A DNA stretch of 36,603 nt from Burkholderiaceae bacterium (GCA_947462685.1 CANHPL010000026.1:1-36603); one strand, 5' to 3'. Positions 1-9,518 are shown, numbered from the stretch's first letter. The notes: generated from the letters alone by a model not told the origin. Translations and numbers: made by a program.

Positions 1-794
1 ATCACATTCGACTTGGTAGTGCTGGAGTGATGTTGCCACACTATAGTTCACTAAAAGTTGCAGAGCAGTTTCGGGTTCTAGAAAGTTTAGCTCCAGGAAG
101 AATTGATTTAGGCGTAGGAAGAGCACCTGGAAGTGACATGCGCACTGCACAAATACTGAATCCGCAATCGCAGTCCGCAGCACATTTTCCACAACAAGTG
201 CAAGAGTTAGATCTCTGGTTACGTAATGAACCCTTCCCATCCGGACATGTAGCTAAGGGGGTACAAGCATTTCCGCTAGGGGATACATTTCCAGAACTAT
301 GGATTTTGGGAAGCTCTGATTATGGAGCACAACTAGCGGCATATTTAGGTTTACCCTATGTATTTGCCCACTTTATTACAGATGGTGAAGGCGCAAAACA
401 AGCGATTGATTTATATCATCATCAATTTAAGCCCTCCGAACGACTGCAGCAGCCTCAGGTGATTGTTTGTTTATGGGCATTAGCAGCCAAGGATGAAGAA
501 GAAGCTTTTTATCATTTTAGAAGTAGAGCGCGTTGGAAAATCGACCGTCAAAGGGGAATTCTCGGCTCCATGACTCATCCAGACAAAGCTGGAAATTGGC
601 AAAGTAAACAAGATGAAGTTCAATTTACAACAATGTGTCAAAAAGGCTTTGTTGGATCGGCTGCAGTGGTAGCTCAAAAGATGCAAGATCTTTCAGAGGA
701 TCTTGGAATTGAAGAAATTGCAGTGATTACTTGGGCTCATGATTTTGATATAAGAAAACAGTCATATGCTTTATTGGCTAAAGAAATATCATAA
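1..794 (+). CDS. LLM class flavin-dependent oxidoreductase (luciferase-like), 5' truncated by window edge
   Basis: The reading frame is open from base 3 and runs into the window, so this is the C-terminal part of a longer gene (family members are usually about 330-350 residues; about 264 are visible). The visible N-terminus reads HIRLGSAGVMLPHYS followed by VAEQFRVLESLAPGRIDLG and GRAPGSD. This is the characteristic block of bacterial luciferase-like monooxygenases of the MsnO8 type, which fold as a TIM barrel and use reduced flavin. The GTG at 27 and ATG at 30 are internal codons, not the start, because conserved family sequence precedes them. The substrate cannot be told from sequence. The next gene begins 42 bases downstream on the same strand. 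Family assignment is strong; physiological role is unknown. Confidence 0.9.
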   Translation, partial: HIRLGSAGVMLPHYSSLKVAEQFRVLESLAPGRIDLGVGRAPGSDMRTAQILNPQSQSAAHFPQQVQELDLWLRNEPFPSGHVAKGVQAFPLGDTFPELWILGSSDYGAQLAAYLGLPYVFAHFITDGEGAKQAIDLYHHQFKPSERLQQPQVIVCLWALAAKDEEEAFYHFRSRARWKIDRQRGILGSMTHPDKAGNWQSKQDEVQFTTMCQKGFVGSAAVVAQKMQDLSEDLGIEEIAVITWAHDFDIRKQSYALLAKEIS

Positions 795-836
795 AAACGT
801 TATAAAATATATTATCTATTTAAAATCTATAATAAT

Positions 837-2000
837 ATGCACCGAAAATCTGCCTATGTCACCTTATCCGTATTATTTCTTGCGAGTTTGTTGACCTTTT
901 TACTGTGGCAGTCAAACAAAAATCAAAAAAATATAAAAAATGTACCTTTGTCCACTACTGCACCAAAAAATAACACCACACCACCTCCCCAGTATCAAAT
1001 TCCCTCGAAGATTGATCAGACTGTTGATTTAATGACTGGAAATACGCTAGCGCAAAATAAACCTACCAACCTAAAACAAGAAGAGTGGCAAAAATTAAAT
1101 GAGTTGATTGAGTCTAATTGGTCAAACTATCTCAAAAAAATGGGTAAACCTATGTTGAGTTGGTCTAGTACTGAAGTTCATAGTGATGCCAAAAAAGTGT
1201 TTTACCCATTTTCTGGACCAGACTTTACGACCTTTTATCAAATTTATCCACAAGCAGATCATTATGTGATGTCAGCTCAGCAAAAGGGCGAGCGTTTAGT
1301 CGATTTAAGTCTTTTAAGCCCCAGTGCCGCATCTCAAACAATGGAAGTCTTAAGCTCAGCTTGGAAGAGTTTTGGTAGAGATGGTTTTTTTGTTACAGAG
1401 TATCTATTTAAATATATCTCGACGAACAAAGTAAAGATTGGCGCGACTACGTTAATCGCTTCATTTGCACATTTACACCAATTTTCTATTCAGAAGATTA
1501 TCCCGATCTCGATTGACGCTAATGGTGTAGTGAAAGAGTTAAGTGAAGACCAGTCTTGGGATTCCGTTCGATTTTATCTTGTGAAAGACAATAGGCCAGT
1601 CATTTTAGATTATGTAAAAATGGATTTATCAAATGATGGCATGAAAGATCACCCTTCTCATTTGGCATTTTTTCGTGAGTCAGCTAAATCTCCAGTGCTA
1701 TTAAAAGCAGCATCACATTTACCCCAAAATTATGGATTTACGATGATTCGTGATGAGTTATTACAGCATGCACCGATGGTTGTCCAAGATGAGACAGGTA
1801 TAGACTATCGTCCACTTAATCAACAATTTAATACTGTTTTATATGGCAGTTTTGTAAAAGCATATAAGGTATTTTCGACATACAACACGGAACTTGCAAA
1901 GGCTTACAAGCTACGTGACGACGAAAGAAAATTACCCTTCAGAGTTGGTTACTTTAAAGATGGTAACTATGCACTCATCGTTGCTACACGAAAACCCTAG
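837..2000 (+). CDS. Conserved hypothetical membrane-anchored protein with YPFSGPDF motif
   Basis: 387 residues, not matched to a named family. Residues about 7-24 form one hydrophobic segment with a basic N-terminus, which looks like an uncleaved signal anchor. A Thr/Pro/Asn-rich linker to about residue 55 follows, then a soluble domain probably in the periplasm. Recognisable blocks are FYPFSGPDF near residue 124, a DLSNDG block, LLKAASHLP, a VVQDETGIDYRPL block and a C-terminal GYFKDGNYALIVATRK. I recall this arrangement from uncharacterised proteins scattered across bacteria, but could not check it. There is no clear Shine-Dalgarno sequence before the ATG; a perfect TATAAT (828-833) lies 3 bases upstream. 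The gene is convergent with a methyltransferase and may be co-transcribed with the oxidoreductase. Coding reality is well supported by length and motifs; function unknown. Confidence 0.8.
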   Translation: MHRKSAYVTLSVLFLASLLTFLLWQSNKNQKNIKNVPLSTTAPKNNTTPPPQYQIPSKIDQTVDLMTGNTLAQNKPTNLKQEEWQKLNELIESNWSNYLKKMGKPMLSWSSTEVHSDAKKVFYPFSGPDFTTFYQIYPQADHYVMSAQQKGERLVDLSLLSPSAASQTMEVLSSAWKSFGRDGFFVTEYLFKYISTNKVKIGATTLIASFAHLHQFSIQKIIPISIDANGVVKELSEDQSWDSVRFYLVKDNRPVILDYVKMDLSNDGMKDHPSHLAFFRESAKSPVLLKAASHLPQNYGFTMIRDELLQHAPMVVQDETGIDYRPLNQQFNTVLYGSFVKAYKVFSTYNTELAKAYKLRDDERKLPFRVGYFKDGNYALIVATRKP

Positions 2001-2144
2001 ATTTAATTCACTACCAATTTTCTTCCCTCGCAGTCGTTATATGGATGTTGAAAGTGGATAATTGATGCCTCACTCCTGGGAAAAATGTAGCCCTTGCAAG
2101 CCGTGGCATAAGATCATCAAGATAAAAAAATTACCGTATTGGCT

Positions 2145-3017
2145 TCATAAATTTAGTTTAAATCGGGGAGCTAAGGCCTCTAAATTGAACTCAAGTAATA
2201 GATGTTTCAGTTGCGCACTTGCATTTTGCGATTTGCTAGAGGATTGAAGCTTCTTAGCGATGATTAATTCGTTTTTCATCGAGTGTTCCCAACCGACAAG
2301 TTCAGTTACAGTAACCTCATATCCACAGGATTCTAAATACAAACAGCGCATGACATTGGTTAAATGACTGCCAAACTCTCGCGTATGGATTGGGAATTTC
2401 CAAAGAGCTGAAAAATAATTATTTTTCAATACTTTAGATTTTTTCTCTTTCAGAAGTCCCGCTACCTCTGCTTGGCAACAAGGCACTAAAACAATATGGG
2501 GGACATTTCGATGAAGTGCGAAATTGATGGCATCATCTGTAGCGGTATTGCAGGCATGCAGCGCCGTGACGATATCAATTTGTTGAGGAAGATCAGTTGA
2601 AACAAGTGCTTCTTGAGTGTTTAATTGATAAAAAAGCATGTGCTTAAATTGGACTCGCTGAGCTAACTCTTGTGAGTATTGAACCAAATCCTCTCTAAGA
2701 TCAATGCCAATAATTTGAAACGGATGTTGAAGATGCTTTGCAATTAGGTCATAAAGTAAAAACCCTAAATAGGATTTGCCAGCGCCAAAATCGACGAGAT
2801 TAAACGCTTGTTGCTGCTGGGAGAGATCTCCAATGATTGGTTCAATAAATTGCACCAAATGAAAAACTTGCTTTAATTTTCTGCGACTATCTTGATTCAT
2901 TTTCCCATCACGAGTCAAAATATGAAGCTCTTTTAACAAATCAATTGATTGATTTTCACGTACATCATATTTGTCATTGTTTTTATTGATGGAGTCAGTT
3001 TTCATTATGAATATCAT
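2145..3017 (-). CDS. Class I SAM-dependent methyltransferase (Methyltransf_32-like)
   Basis: 290 residues. A Rossmann-type SAM site is visible: motif I VDFGAGKSYLGFLL at about residue 73, then IGIDLRED about 30 residues later. Further on come DIVTALHACNTATDDAI and LVPCCQAEV. The ALHACNTATDDAI and PCCQ blocks are typical of the Methyltransf_32 group of small-molecule or RNA methyltransferases. The first roughly 45 residues are polar and poorly conserved-looking. The start is uncertain: ATG at 3017 gives MIFIM, and a second ATG at 3005 is equally possible; neither has a clear ribosome binding site. It lies downstream of dnaQ on the same strand with 42 bases between, so it may be read in the same transcript. 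The substrate cannot be predicted. Confidence 0.85.
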   Translation of the reverse strand: MIFIMKTDSINKNNDKYDVRENQSIDLLKELHILTRDGKMNQDSRRKLKQVFHLVQFIEPIIGDLSQQQQAFNLVDFGAGKSYLGFLLYDLIAKHLQHPFQIIGIDLREDLVQYSQELAQRVQFKHMLFYQLNTQEALVSTDLPQQIDIVTALHACNTATDDAINFALHRNVPHIVLVPCCQAEVAGLLKEKKSKVLKNNYFSALWKFPIHTREFGSHLTNVMRCLYLESCGYEVTVTELVGWEHSMKNELIIAKKLQSSSKSQNASAQLKHLLLEFNLEALAPRFKLNL

Positions 3018-3059
3018 CTAATGGAGTCGTCGGACTCATGGGTATTGCAACAGTATGTA

Positions 3060-3764
3060 CTAATGTAACCAAGTCGGAGTGTGTTTAGCCTTTTTAGCAA
3101 TATCCTGCATTAACTCCCTATGAAGTGCCTCTTCTTCAGGAGAAGCATTGATAATCATTAAATCGGCGGCTAAGGGGAGTTGCAAATCAAAGCTAGAGTG
3201 ATAAGACGTTTCAACCCCTGCATCCATCATTAAATCATTTTGACCTCTGGTCATGCATAAGAAGACCTCGGCTAAGAGTTTTGCATCGAGAAGGGCTCCG
3301 TGAAGCGTACGGTGATCATTTTTTACGTCAAACCGGTTACACAAATCATCGAGTCGATTTCTTTTTCCGGGAAACATCTTTTGGGCGTCGGTTAGGGTGT
3401 CAATGACACCTGCAACGATTGAACTAAATGGATCTAAACCTAAACGTTTAAACTCCATATCCAAAAAGCCTAAATCAAATGCAGCATTATGAATAATCAC
3501 CTCTGCACCTTGTGAAAAAGAAGCAATGTCATTTACTACATCTGCAAAAACCGGTTTATCTTTTAAAAAATCTTCACGAAGTCCGTGGATTGCTGCTGCT
3601 GCTTCAGGCATATCTCTTTCAGGATTGATATAGAAATGTAAATTGTTGCCAGTAAGCCTGCGATTGACGAGTTCAATACAACCAATTTCAACTAGACGGT
3701 CCCCATTGTTCGGGTGCAGTCCAGTTGTTTCAGTATCAAGAATAATTTGCCGAGTCAGTTTCAA
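3060..3764 (-). CDS. dnaQ: DNA polymerase III epsilon subunit, 3'-5' proofreading exonuclease
   Basis: 234 residues, close to the E. coli DnaQ length of 243. All three exonuclease motifs are present: Exo I with D10 and E12 (ILDTETTGL), Exo II with D97 (HNAAFDLGF), and Exo III epsilon with H155 and D160 (HGALLDAK). This is the DEDDh proofreading site that removes misincorporated nucleotides inside the Pol III core. The start is a TTG at 3764, supported by an AAGG ribosome binding site that overlaps the stop codon of the upstream RND permease gene only 9 bases away. Translation and transcription of dnaQ are therefore probably tied to the pump genes, an unusual partner for a replication subunit. 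Confidence 0.95.
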   Translation of the reverse strand: MKLTRQIILDTETTGLHPNNGDRLVEIGCIELVNRRLTGNNLHFYINPERDMPEAAAAIHGLREDFLKDKPVFADVVNDIASFSQGAEVIIHNAAFDLGFLDMEFKRLGLDPFSSIVAGVIDTLTDAQKMFPGKRNRLDDLCNRFDVKNDHRTLHGALLDAKLLAEVFLCMTRGQNDLMMDAGVETSYHSSFDLQLPLAADLMIINASPEEEALHRELMQDIAKKAKHTPTWLH

Positions 3765-3773
3765 TTTAATACC

Positions 3774-6700
3774 TTAAACACCTTTGAGTGTTTCTTCAGA
3801 GATGTGCATTGGACCATTTCCAGCATACTTATCCAAGTAAATATAAATGACAGGTGTAATGTAAAGAGTGATGACTTGGGAGAAAGCAAGACCACCTACA
3901 ACTGCAATACCTAAAGGTTGCCTTAACTCAGCTCCAGCGCCAAGACCTAGTGCAATTGGTAAAGCGCCCATCATGGCGGCAAGAGTTGTCATCAGAATTG
4001 GTCTAAAGCGAACTAAGCAGGCTTGATGAATGGCTTCATGAGCTGGAAGGTTTCGTGTTCTCTTGGCATCAAGAGCAAAGTCAATCATTAGAATCGCATT
4101 CTTTTTAACAATACCAATTAAAAGTAGGATTCCGATGGTTGCAATAATCGTCAGCTCCATCCCAAACATTTGCAAAAACAATATGGCTCCGATTGCCGCA
4201 GACGGCAGTCCAGCGAGAATGGTGAGAGGGTGAATGTAACTCTCATACAACACACCAAGAAGTACATAAATAACAGCCAAGGCTGCAATTAATAAAATCG
4301 CTTGCCCACTTTGATTGTCTTTAAATACAGCAGCATCACCACCATAGCTTGTTAAGATCGAGTTAGGTAATTCGATGTCCTTTGTAATCGCCTCTAGTTT
4401 TTTAGTCGCATCACCCAGTGGAATATCTGGCGCTAGATTAAAAGAGATAGTGACCGCTGGAATTTGTCCTTGATGGTTAACCGACGTTGGTCCAATAAAG
4501 CGTTTAAATGTAGCAAGACTAGACAAGGGAATTAATTTATCCGTTGTACGACCACGGACATAAATTGAGTTGAGGTCAGATTCAAATTGTTTATCTTGAG
4601 GAGTTACTTCAAGAATCACTTGATACGTATTGACTGGAGTGTAAATAGTAGAAACTTGTTTTTCACCGTAAGCTGTGTAAAGTGCTGTTCGAATATCTTG
4701 TATCGTTACACCTGATGAAGCAGCCTTTTCACGATTAATATCTACTTTTAAACTCAAGCCTTTTAATTGTGAGTCGCTGGTGACATCTCTAAATATAGGG
4801 TCTTTTTTCATCTGAACTTGTACTTTTTCAGACCATTCGTTAATACCTTCCAAGCCGACACTTTGAAGAATATATTGAAATCTACTTTTACTTGATCTTC
4901 CACCTAGTTGAAGATTTTGAACTGGGCGCATGAATACAACTAAACCAGGAATTTTTCTAAAATCTTTTCGTAGTTCCTCCTGCAACTTGCTCATTTTCGG
5001 TCGTTCGCCTTTTGGCTTTAAATTAAGAAACATTCGACCTGAGTTGAACCCTGTACTCGCATTGCCACCCAATACTGAAACAAAACTCTCCACATGGGGA
5101 CTTTGATTAATCATATCTGCTGCGCGGTCTTGAAGCACTAGCATAGCCTCAAAAGAAATATCCTCAGATGCCTCTGTTGTCACGATGACTTGGCCAATAT
5201 CTTCTTCTGGGAAGAATCCTTTAGGAACATAAATGAACATGGCAATAGTGATAGCGAAAGTTGCAAAAGAAACCCCTAGGACAATACGCTTATGATCCAA
5301 AGCGACTAGAAGAGTTCTAGAGTAACCGTTATAAATAGCGTTGAACAAAACATCAAATTTTTTCGTGATCCAATACTCTTTGGGATGGTTTGCTGGATCA
5401 GCCATGTTCGGTAAAAAACGACTACATAGCATTGGTACCACGGTTAAAGAGACAATCGCCGAAACAAGAATGGATAAGCTCACCACAACTGCAAACTCTC
5501 TAAATAAAAGACCTACAGGTCCTGGCATAAAGAAAATAGGAATAAAAACTGCCACGAGCGAAATCGAAATAGAGATAATCGTAAAGCTAACTTCTTTACT
5601 ACCTTTCAAGGCAGCTTGCAAAGGGGACATTCCCTCTTCAATATACCGAATAATGTTTTCTAAAACGACAATAGAGTCATCAACCACCAGGCCCACAGCT
5701 AAAGTTATGCCGAGTAAGGAAATATTGTCAAGGCTATAGCCCATCCAATACATTAAGAAAAAAGCACCAATTAATGAAATTGGCAAACTAAGAGCAGGAA
5801 TGATCGTAGCTGATAGATGTTTTAAAAACAAGAAAATGACTAACACCACCAAGAAAATAGTCAGCATTAAAGTAAGGTTGACATCATGAATAGCCTCTTT
5901 AATAGACTTTGAGCGATCATTCAGTTGGTTGATTTGGATTGAAGCGGGGAGTTGCGCCTGAAATTGGGGGAGCATTTCTTTGATGTTATCAACAACCTTC
6001 ACGGTATTTGCATTGGGTTGTTTTTGAATCGCCAAGGTAATGGAGCGATCAGACTTAAATCTTCCTAAAGTCCTCACATTTTCAAATGATTCAGAAACTT
6101 CAGCCACATCTCCCAACCGAATCGGAAAACCATTACGCTGCGCGACAATCAGATCTGCATATTCCGTGGCTTTAACTAATTGACTATTTGCGTAAATAGT
6201 TAAAGATTGCCTTGGACCCTCTAATAAACCAACTGGAGAATTCGAGTTAGCTTTGTTAATTGCAACACTAATATCATCAAGCGTAAGATTATTAAGCGCT
6301 AATTTTGCTGGCAGAGCTCTGACGCGAACTGCGTATCTTTTAGCACCAAAAATAATAACTTGGGCAACACCATCAATCGTAGATAGATTGGGCGATAACA
6401 AGTTTTCCGCATATTCATTGATGGTTGACAGACTCATTGAGGGCGAAGTCAAGGTCAGATATAAAACTGGAGCATCTGCCGGATTGACCTTCCTATACGA
6501 AGGCGGAATTGTCATTTCGACAGGTAATCTTCTTTGGGCGCGCAACAGTGCAGCTTGAACATCCACTGCAGCTTTATCGATATCTTTTGAGTTATTAAAT
6601 TCGAGGGTGACACTTGTACTACCTAGATAATTTGTAGAACTAATAACGTTGATACCATCAATCGTGGAAAACTCTTTTTCTAGTGGTAAGGCAACGCTTG

Positions 6701-6881
6701 ATGCCATATTTTCAGGACTGGCACCTGGAAGAGATGCCGACACTTGAATAACCGGTGAGTTAAAACTGGGCAAAGCCGCAACAGGAATTTTGGTATAGGC
6801 AATGGATCCTGCAACAATTGTAGCGAGCGATAGCAATACAGTCATCACTGGGCGTCGAATACATAATTCTGAAATATTCAT
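3774..6881 (-). CDS. RND efflux pump permease, HAE1 family (AcrB/MdtB-C type)
   Basis: 1035 residues, the normal size for a hydrophobe/amphiphile efflux RND permease. The N-terminus MNISELCIRRPVMTVLLS is the usual first transmembrane helix, followed by a large periplasmic loop. The proton relay residues are present: an Asp pair at 401-402 (VGLVVDDSIVVLENI) and Lys927 in IGIVKKNAILMIDF, equivalent to AcrB D407/D408/K940. The protein exports small molecules from the periplasm or inner membrane using the proton gradient and must work with the adaptor encoded 34 bases upstream and a TolC-type outer-membrane channel, which is not in this window. The sequence reads more like MdtB/MdtC/MuxB than AcrB, but the substrate is not predictable. 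dnaQ follows after 9 bases. Confidence 0.95.
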   Translation of the reverse strand: MNISELCIRRPVMTVLLSLATIVAGSIAYTKIPVAALPSFNSPVIQVSASLPGASPENMASSVALPLEKEFSTIDGINVISSTNYLGSTSVTLEFNNSKDIDKAAVDVQAALLRAQRRLPVEMTIPPSYRKVNPADAPVLYLTLTSPSMSLSTINEYAENLLSPNLSTIDGVAQVIIFGAKRYAVRVRALPAKLALNNLTLDDISVAINKANSNSPVGLLEGPRQSLTIYANSQLVKATEYADLIVAQRNGFPIRLGDVAEVSESFENVRTLGRFKSDRSITLAIQKQPNANTVKVVDNIKEMLPQFQAQLPASIQINQLNDRSKSIKEAIHDVNLTLMLTIFLVVLVIFLFLKHLSATIIPALSLPISLIGAFFLMYWMGYSLDNISLLGITLAVGLVVDDSIVVLENIIRYIEEGMSPLQAALKGSKEVSFTIISISISLVAVFIPIFFMPGPVGLLFREFAVVVSLSILVSAIVSLTVVPMLCSRFLPNMADPANHPKEYWITKKFDVLFNAIYNGYSRTLLVALDHKRIVLGVSFATFAITIAMFIYVPKGFFPEEDIGQVIVTTEASEDISFEAMLVLQDRAADMINQSPHVESFVSVLGGNASTGFNSGRMFLNLKPKGERPKMSKLQEELRKDFRKIPGLVVFMRPVQNLQLGGRSSKSRFQYILQSVGLEGINEWSEKVQVQMKKDPIFRDVTSDSQLKGLSLKVDINREKAASSGVTIQDIRTALYTAYGEKQVSTIYTPVNTYQVILEVTPQDKQFESDLNSIYVRGRTTDKLIPLSSLATFKRFIGPTSVNHQGQIPAVTISFNLAPDIPLGDATKKLEAITKDIELPNSILTSYGGDAAVFKDNQSGQAILLIAALAVIYVLLGVLYESYIHPLTILAGLPSAAIGAILFLQMFGMELTIIATIGILLLIGIVKKNAILMIDFALDAKRTRNLPAHEAIHQACLVRFRPILMTTLAAMMGALPIALGLGAGAELRQPLGIAVVGGLAFSQVITLYITPVIYIYLDKYAGNGPMHISEETLKGV

Positions 6882-6915
6882 AAAGAATTCCTAGTTGATT
6901 AGACTTTAATGCCTA

Positions 6916-8082
6916 TTAAGATGATTTCTTGGGCTTTTCTTCACTTGCTTTTCTTGCAGATCCCTCAACAACTTTTAGACCTGGGCGAATGTTTTGCTTC
7001 CCCTCGACCACCACGCGATCGCCTTCTTTAAGTCCTGTTACTGCAACATTGCCATTGCCTTGACTGATGATTTTGACTTTGTTGAGGACAGTTTTATTTT
7101 CCGCATCCACAGTGTAGATAAGATCGCCTTGAGTGTTGGAGATGACAGATTGACTTGGAACTACGATGGCATCTTTCAGCACTTTGGTTTGTAAATTGAC
7201 ATTCACAAATCTTCCTGGGGCCAATACGTAATCGGAATTATCCAATGTTGCTCTCACCCTTACTGAGCCTAATGCGGGGTCAATTTGATTATCGATAACA
7301 TAGATCTTGCCTTGTTTCGTTACGCCCCGACCAAGATCCACATTCACAATTAACCCAGCAGAAGACTTTTGAAGCTTAATTAACTCAGCCATATATGCTT
7401 CAGGGATTGTGAATTGAACATTGATAGGATTTAACTGACTAATCGTCACCATCGAACTTTGCGTACTAGTAGCCGTTGCAAGCGAGGTAATTGCAACCGT
7501 GTTGCTAGGTGAAACTAGCGATCCAAGGAACACATTAATTACCCCTGCTCGCCCAGAAATAGGGGACCGAATGTAGTCGTAACTCAGTGTGACTTGAGCT
7601 GAGTTGGCAGCAGCTCTAGCTGAGTTAGCATTTGCCATTGCAGTTTCGACGCTTGCTTTAGAAATAAAGTTTTGTTTAGCCAATTCCAATGCTCTTTGAT
7701 ATTGACGCTCAGCATCTTCCGCAATTGCTTTGAACTTTTCATAGTTGGCTTTATCAGCGCGATCATCCAGAGTGAAAAGTAAATCACCTTTTTTGACATC
7801 TTGACCATCTTTAATGTGGATTTCGGCAATAACATTTGCTACTTGAGGTCTGATATCTACGATATTGTTAGCGACAATGTTTCCCGAAGTTTCAATAATA
7901 ACTGGAAAATCTTGTTGAACGGCCTTGGTAGTAACTACCGTTTGAATAACCTCAGATGGCCCTTTTTTTGGTTTTGTAAATGAGGAATAGAGAAAATAAG
8001 CCATCACAGCAATGATTCCCAAGCCTATGATATAAAAGAATATTTTTTTAAAACCAAAGCGTCTAGTTGCTGGCGTATTCAT
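6916..8082 (-). CDS. RND efflux periplasmic adaptor (HlyD/MdtA-like membrane fusion protein)
   Basis: 388 residues. A single N-terminal transmembrane helix (about residues 14-32) follows a basic stretch, and no lipobox cysteine is visible, so it is anchored by the helix rather than by lipid. A lipoyl half-motif (VIAEIHIKDGQDVKKGDLLFTLD) precedes an alpha-hairpin with coiled-coil character (about 105-160). The second lipoyl half (YDYIRSPISGRAG), a beta-barrel domain and a membrane-proximal domain ending in LKEGDRVVVEGKQNIRPG complete the protein. The tail is Lys/Ser rich. The protein links the RND permease encoded just downstream to an outer-membrane factor. GGAG eight bases upstream of the ATG is a good ribosome binding site. 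Confidence 0.95.
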   Translation of the reverse strand: MNTPATRRFGFKKIFFYIIGLGIIAVMAYFLYSSFTKPKKGPSEVIQTVVTTKAVQQDFPVIIETSGNIVANNIVDIRPQVANVIAEIHIKDGQDVKKGDLLFTLDDRADKANYEKFKAIAEDAERQYQRALELAKQNFISKASVETAMANANSARAAANSAQVTLSYDYIRSPISGRAGVINVFLGSLVSPSNTVAITSLATATSTQSSMVTISQLNPINVQFTIPEAYMAELIKLQKSSAGLIVNVDLGRGVTKQGKIYVIDNQIDPALGSVRVRATLDNSDYVLAPGRFVNVNLQTKVLKDAIVVPSQSVISNTQGDLIYTVDAENKTVLNKVKIISQGNGNVAVTGLKEGDRVVVEGKQNIRPGLKVVEGSARKASEEKPKKSS

Positions 8083-8109
8083 GAATCTCCAATAATTCTA
8101 ATCTTATAT

Positions 8110-8138
8110 TAATTATTAAAAGCCCTAATCTCTTTCAA
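8110..8138 (-). promoter_or_regulatory. Possible sigma-70 promoter of the RND pump operon
   Basis: On the minus strand TTGAAA (8138-8133) is separated by 17 bases from TAATTA (8115-8110), just upstream of the adaptor gene. Matches are moderate and the region is AT-rich, so chance occurrence is possible. Confidence 0.35.
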
Positions 8139-8181
8139 CAAGTAAGGCGTCGAAATTCTCAACTTTGGATTTTCTCACAAG

Positions 8182-8204
8182 ATTTTTAGAAATCACCTAA
8201 AAAT
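8182..8204. repeat. AT-rich perfect inverted repeat between rnhA and the pump genes
   Basis: ATTTTTAG (8182-8189) and CTAAAAAT (8197-8204) are perfect 8-base inverted repeats around a 7-base centre. The repeat sits upstream of the candidate pump promoter and downstream of the rnhA stop. It could be a regulator operator; as a terminator it lacks GC pairs and a clean T tract. No regulator gene lies next to it. Confidence 0.4.
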
Positions 8205-8231
8205 ATTAAACCTGTGTTTAAAAAGCAAAAA

Positions 8232-8684
8232 TTACGTATTTTTAGCCTCTAAAGCACCTCGATTGGCAAGCTCATCAGCCAAATCATTACCAGGGTCCCC
8301 CGAGTGTCCTTTAACCCAATGCCACTCAATTTCATGTCCATCTAAAAGTTCGTCAATCGCTTGCCATAAATCTACATTTTTGACTGGTACACGAGAAGCC
8401 GTTCTCCAACCAGATTTTTTCCAATTTTGTAGCCATTCATTGACACCACGATTGACATATTGTGAATCGGTAAAAAGTTGAATGTGACAAGAGGATTTGA
8501 GAGCTTTTAAAGCTTCAATTACAGCGGTCATTTCCATGCGATTATTAGTTGTATTTTTTTCCCCACCAAAGAGGTGTTTTTCTTTATCACCTGAGCGTAA
8601 AACAACACCCCAGCCACCAAGTCCTGGATTTCCTTTACATGCACCATCTGTATAAATAATGACAGAATGCTTATTTTTTTTCAT
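8232..8684 (-). CDS. rnhA: Ribonuclease HI
   Basis: 150 residues (E. coli 155). The catalytic carboxylates are at D13 ([11 protein letters not shown]), E51 ([13 protein letters not shown]), D73 (LFTDSQYV) and D134 (GNDLADELA), with the conserved H127 ([10 protein letters not shown]). The enzyme cleaves the RNA strand of RNA-DNA hybrids, such as R-loops and Okazaki primers. The basic protrusion region ([14 protein letters not shown]) used for substrate binding is present. Its start overlaps the last 14 bases of the upstream methyltransferase gene, and no good ribosome binding site is seen, so translational coupling is likely. Confidence 0.96.
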   Translation of the reverse strand: MKKNKHSVIIYTDGACKGNPGLGGWGVVLRSGDKEKHLFGGEKNTTNNRMEMTAVIEALKALKSSCHIQLFTDSQYVNRGVNEWLQNWKKSGWRTASRVPVKNVDLWQAIDELLDGHEIEWHWVKGHSGDPGNDLADELANRGALEAKNT

Positions 8685-9483
8685 AGTTCGAGTTAGAGCT
8701 TGCTACCGGCTTTAAAGCAGTAGGGAGGATTTTACGACCAGGCTTAATGAGCCCTACCATTTTAGTTCCGGGGATTCTTTTTATGGCACTTAACATAAAT
8801 ACCGAGCCCATAAATGGCCACCATCGATCCCCCACTTTATCTAGTAGAGTTTGACCGTTTAATCTAGAACTATTTTTAATGGGAACACCATAACAACCAA
8901 ACTTGCCACGATCAATTGAATAATTTAGCAAATTAAGCCAATCTTTAATCCTGTGGTGACTAATAAATCGGCCTTCTTTGGGGAGAAAGGGGCGGTCAAT
9001 TAAGTTGCCACCATATTGGCGCAGACCCCACAAACTATATGGATTGAAACCTGAGATAACAATTCGGCCTTCAGGCCTTAAGATGCGATGAATCTCTCGA
9101 AGCGCTTCATGGGGGCTTTCCATGAACTCCAAAACATGGGGTAAGGCTATTAAATCAAAGCTTTCATTCGCAAAAGGTAAGTCGTAAATAGACCCCTGAC
9201 AAATAATATGTAGGTTCGGGTCCGGTTGTTGATCATGAAAGGGCTGAGTTGGTAATAACATTTGCCAGCGGTGAGTAATACGGTTATTTGCGAGACAGGA
9301 TAATTGGGGAAGTCCAATTTGCAGGGCTTCAAAACCAAAAGCATCTTCAACAGATTTACTAAATTGTTTATCCTCCCAAGCGAGCACGTACTGACCTGGA
9401 GAAGTAATTAACCACTGATCCCATTCATTTTGAGAGTATTTGGAATTTTCTGCAGTGCTTGGTATCATCAGTATGTAATTCAA
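8671..9483 (-). CDS. YafS-like class I SAM-dependent methyltransferase
   Basis: 270 residues. The usual glycine-rich motif I is weak, as in the YafS group. The remaining landmarks are clear: [58 protein letters not shown] and, near the C-terminus, [13 protein letters not shown]. The NPYSLWGLR block is characteristic of this group in proteobacteria. The substrate is not known. The listed start is a TTG at 9483; an ATG at 9468 is a plausible alternative. The gene is divergent from gloB, as yafS is from gloB in E. coli, with a gap of only about 35 bases, so each promoter must lie partly inside the other gene. Confidence 0.88.
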   Translation of the reverse strand: MNYILMIPSTAENSKYSQNEWDQWLITSPGQYVLAWEDKQFSKSVEDAFGFEALQIGLPQLSCLANNRITHRWQMLLPTQPFHDQQPDPNLHIICQGSIYDLPFANESFDLIALPHVLEFMESPHEALREIHRILRPEGRIVISGFNPYSLWGLRQYGGNLIDRPFLPKEGRFISHHRIKDWLNLLNYSIDRGKFGCYGVPIKNSSRLNGQTLLDKVGDRWWPFMGSVFMLSAIKRIPGTKMVGLIKPGRKILPTALKPVASSNSNYEKK

Positions 9484-9518
9484 ATCAAAGTGATTAAGAA
9501 ATTTTCTTGAAGGATAAA

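Noticed and set aside
2062..2247. Small ORF on the plus strand downstream of the 837 gene
   Set aside because: It largely overlaps the 3' end of the methyltransferase gene on the other strand, has no recognisable motif and no ribosome binding site.
5341..5739. 132-residue ORF opposite the RND permease
   Set aside because: Antisense shadow within strongly conserved permease codons; no family features.
7584..7835. Alternative frame on the adaptor strand
   Set aside because: Lies inside the coiled-coil region of the adaptor gene and follows its codon periodicity.
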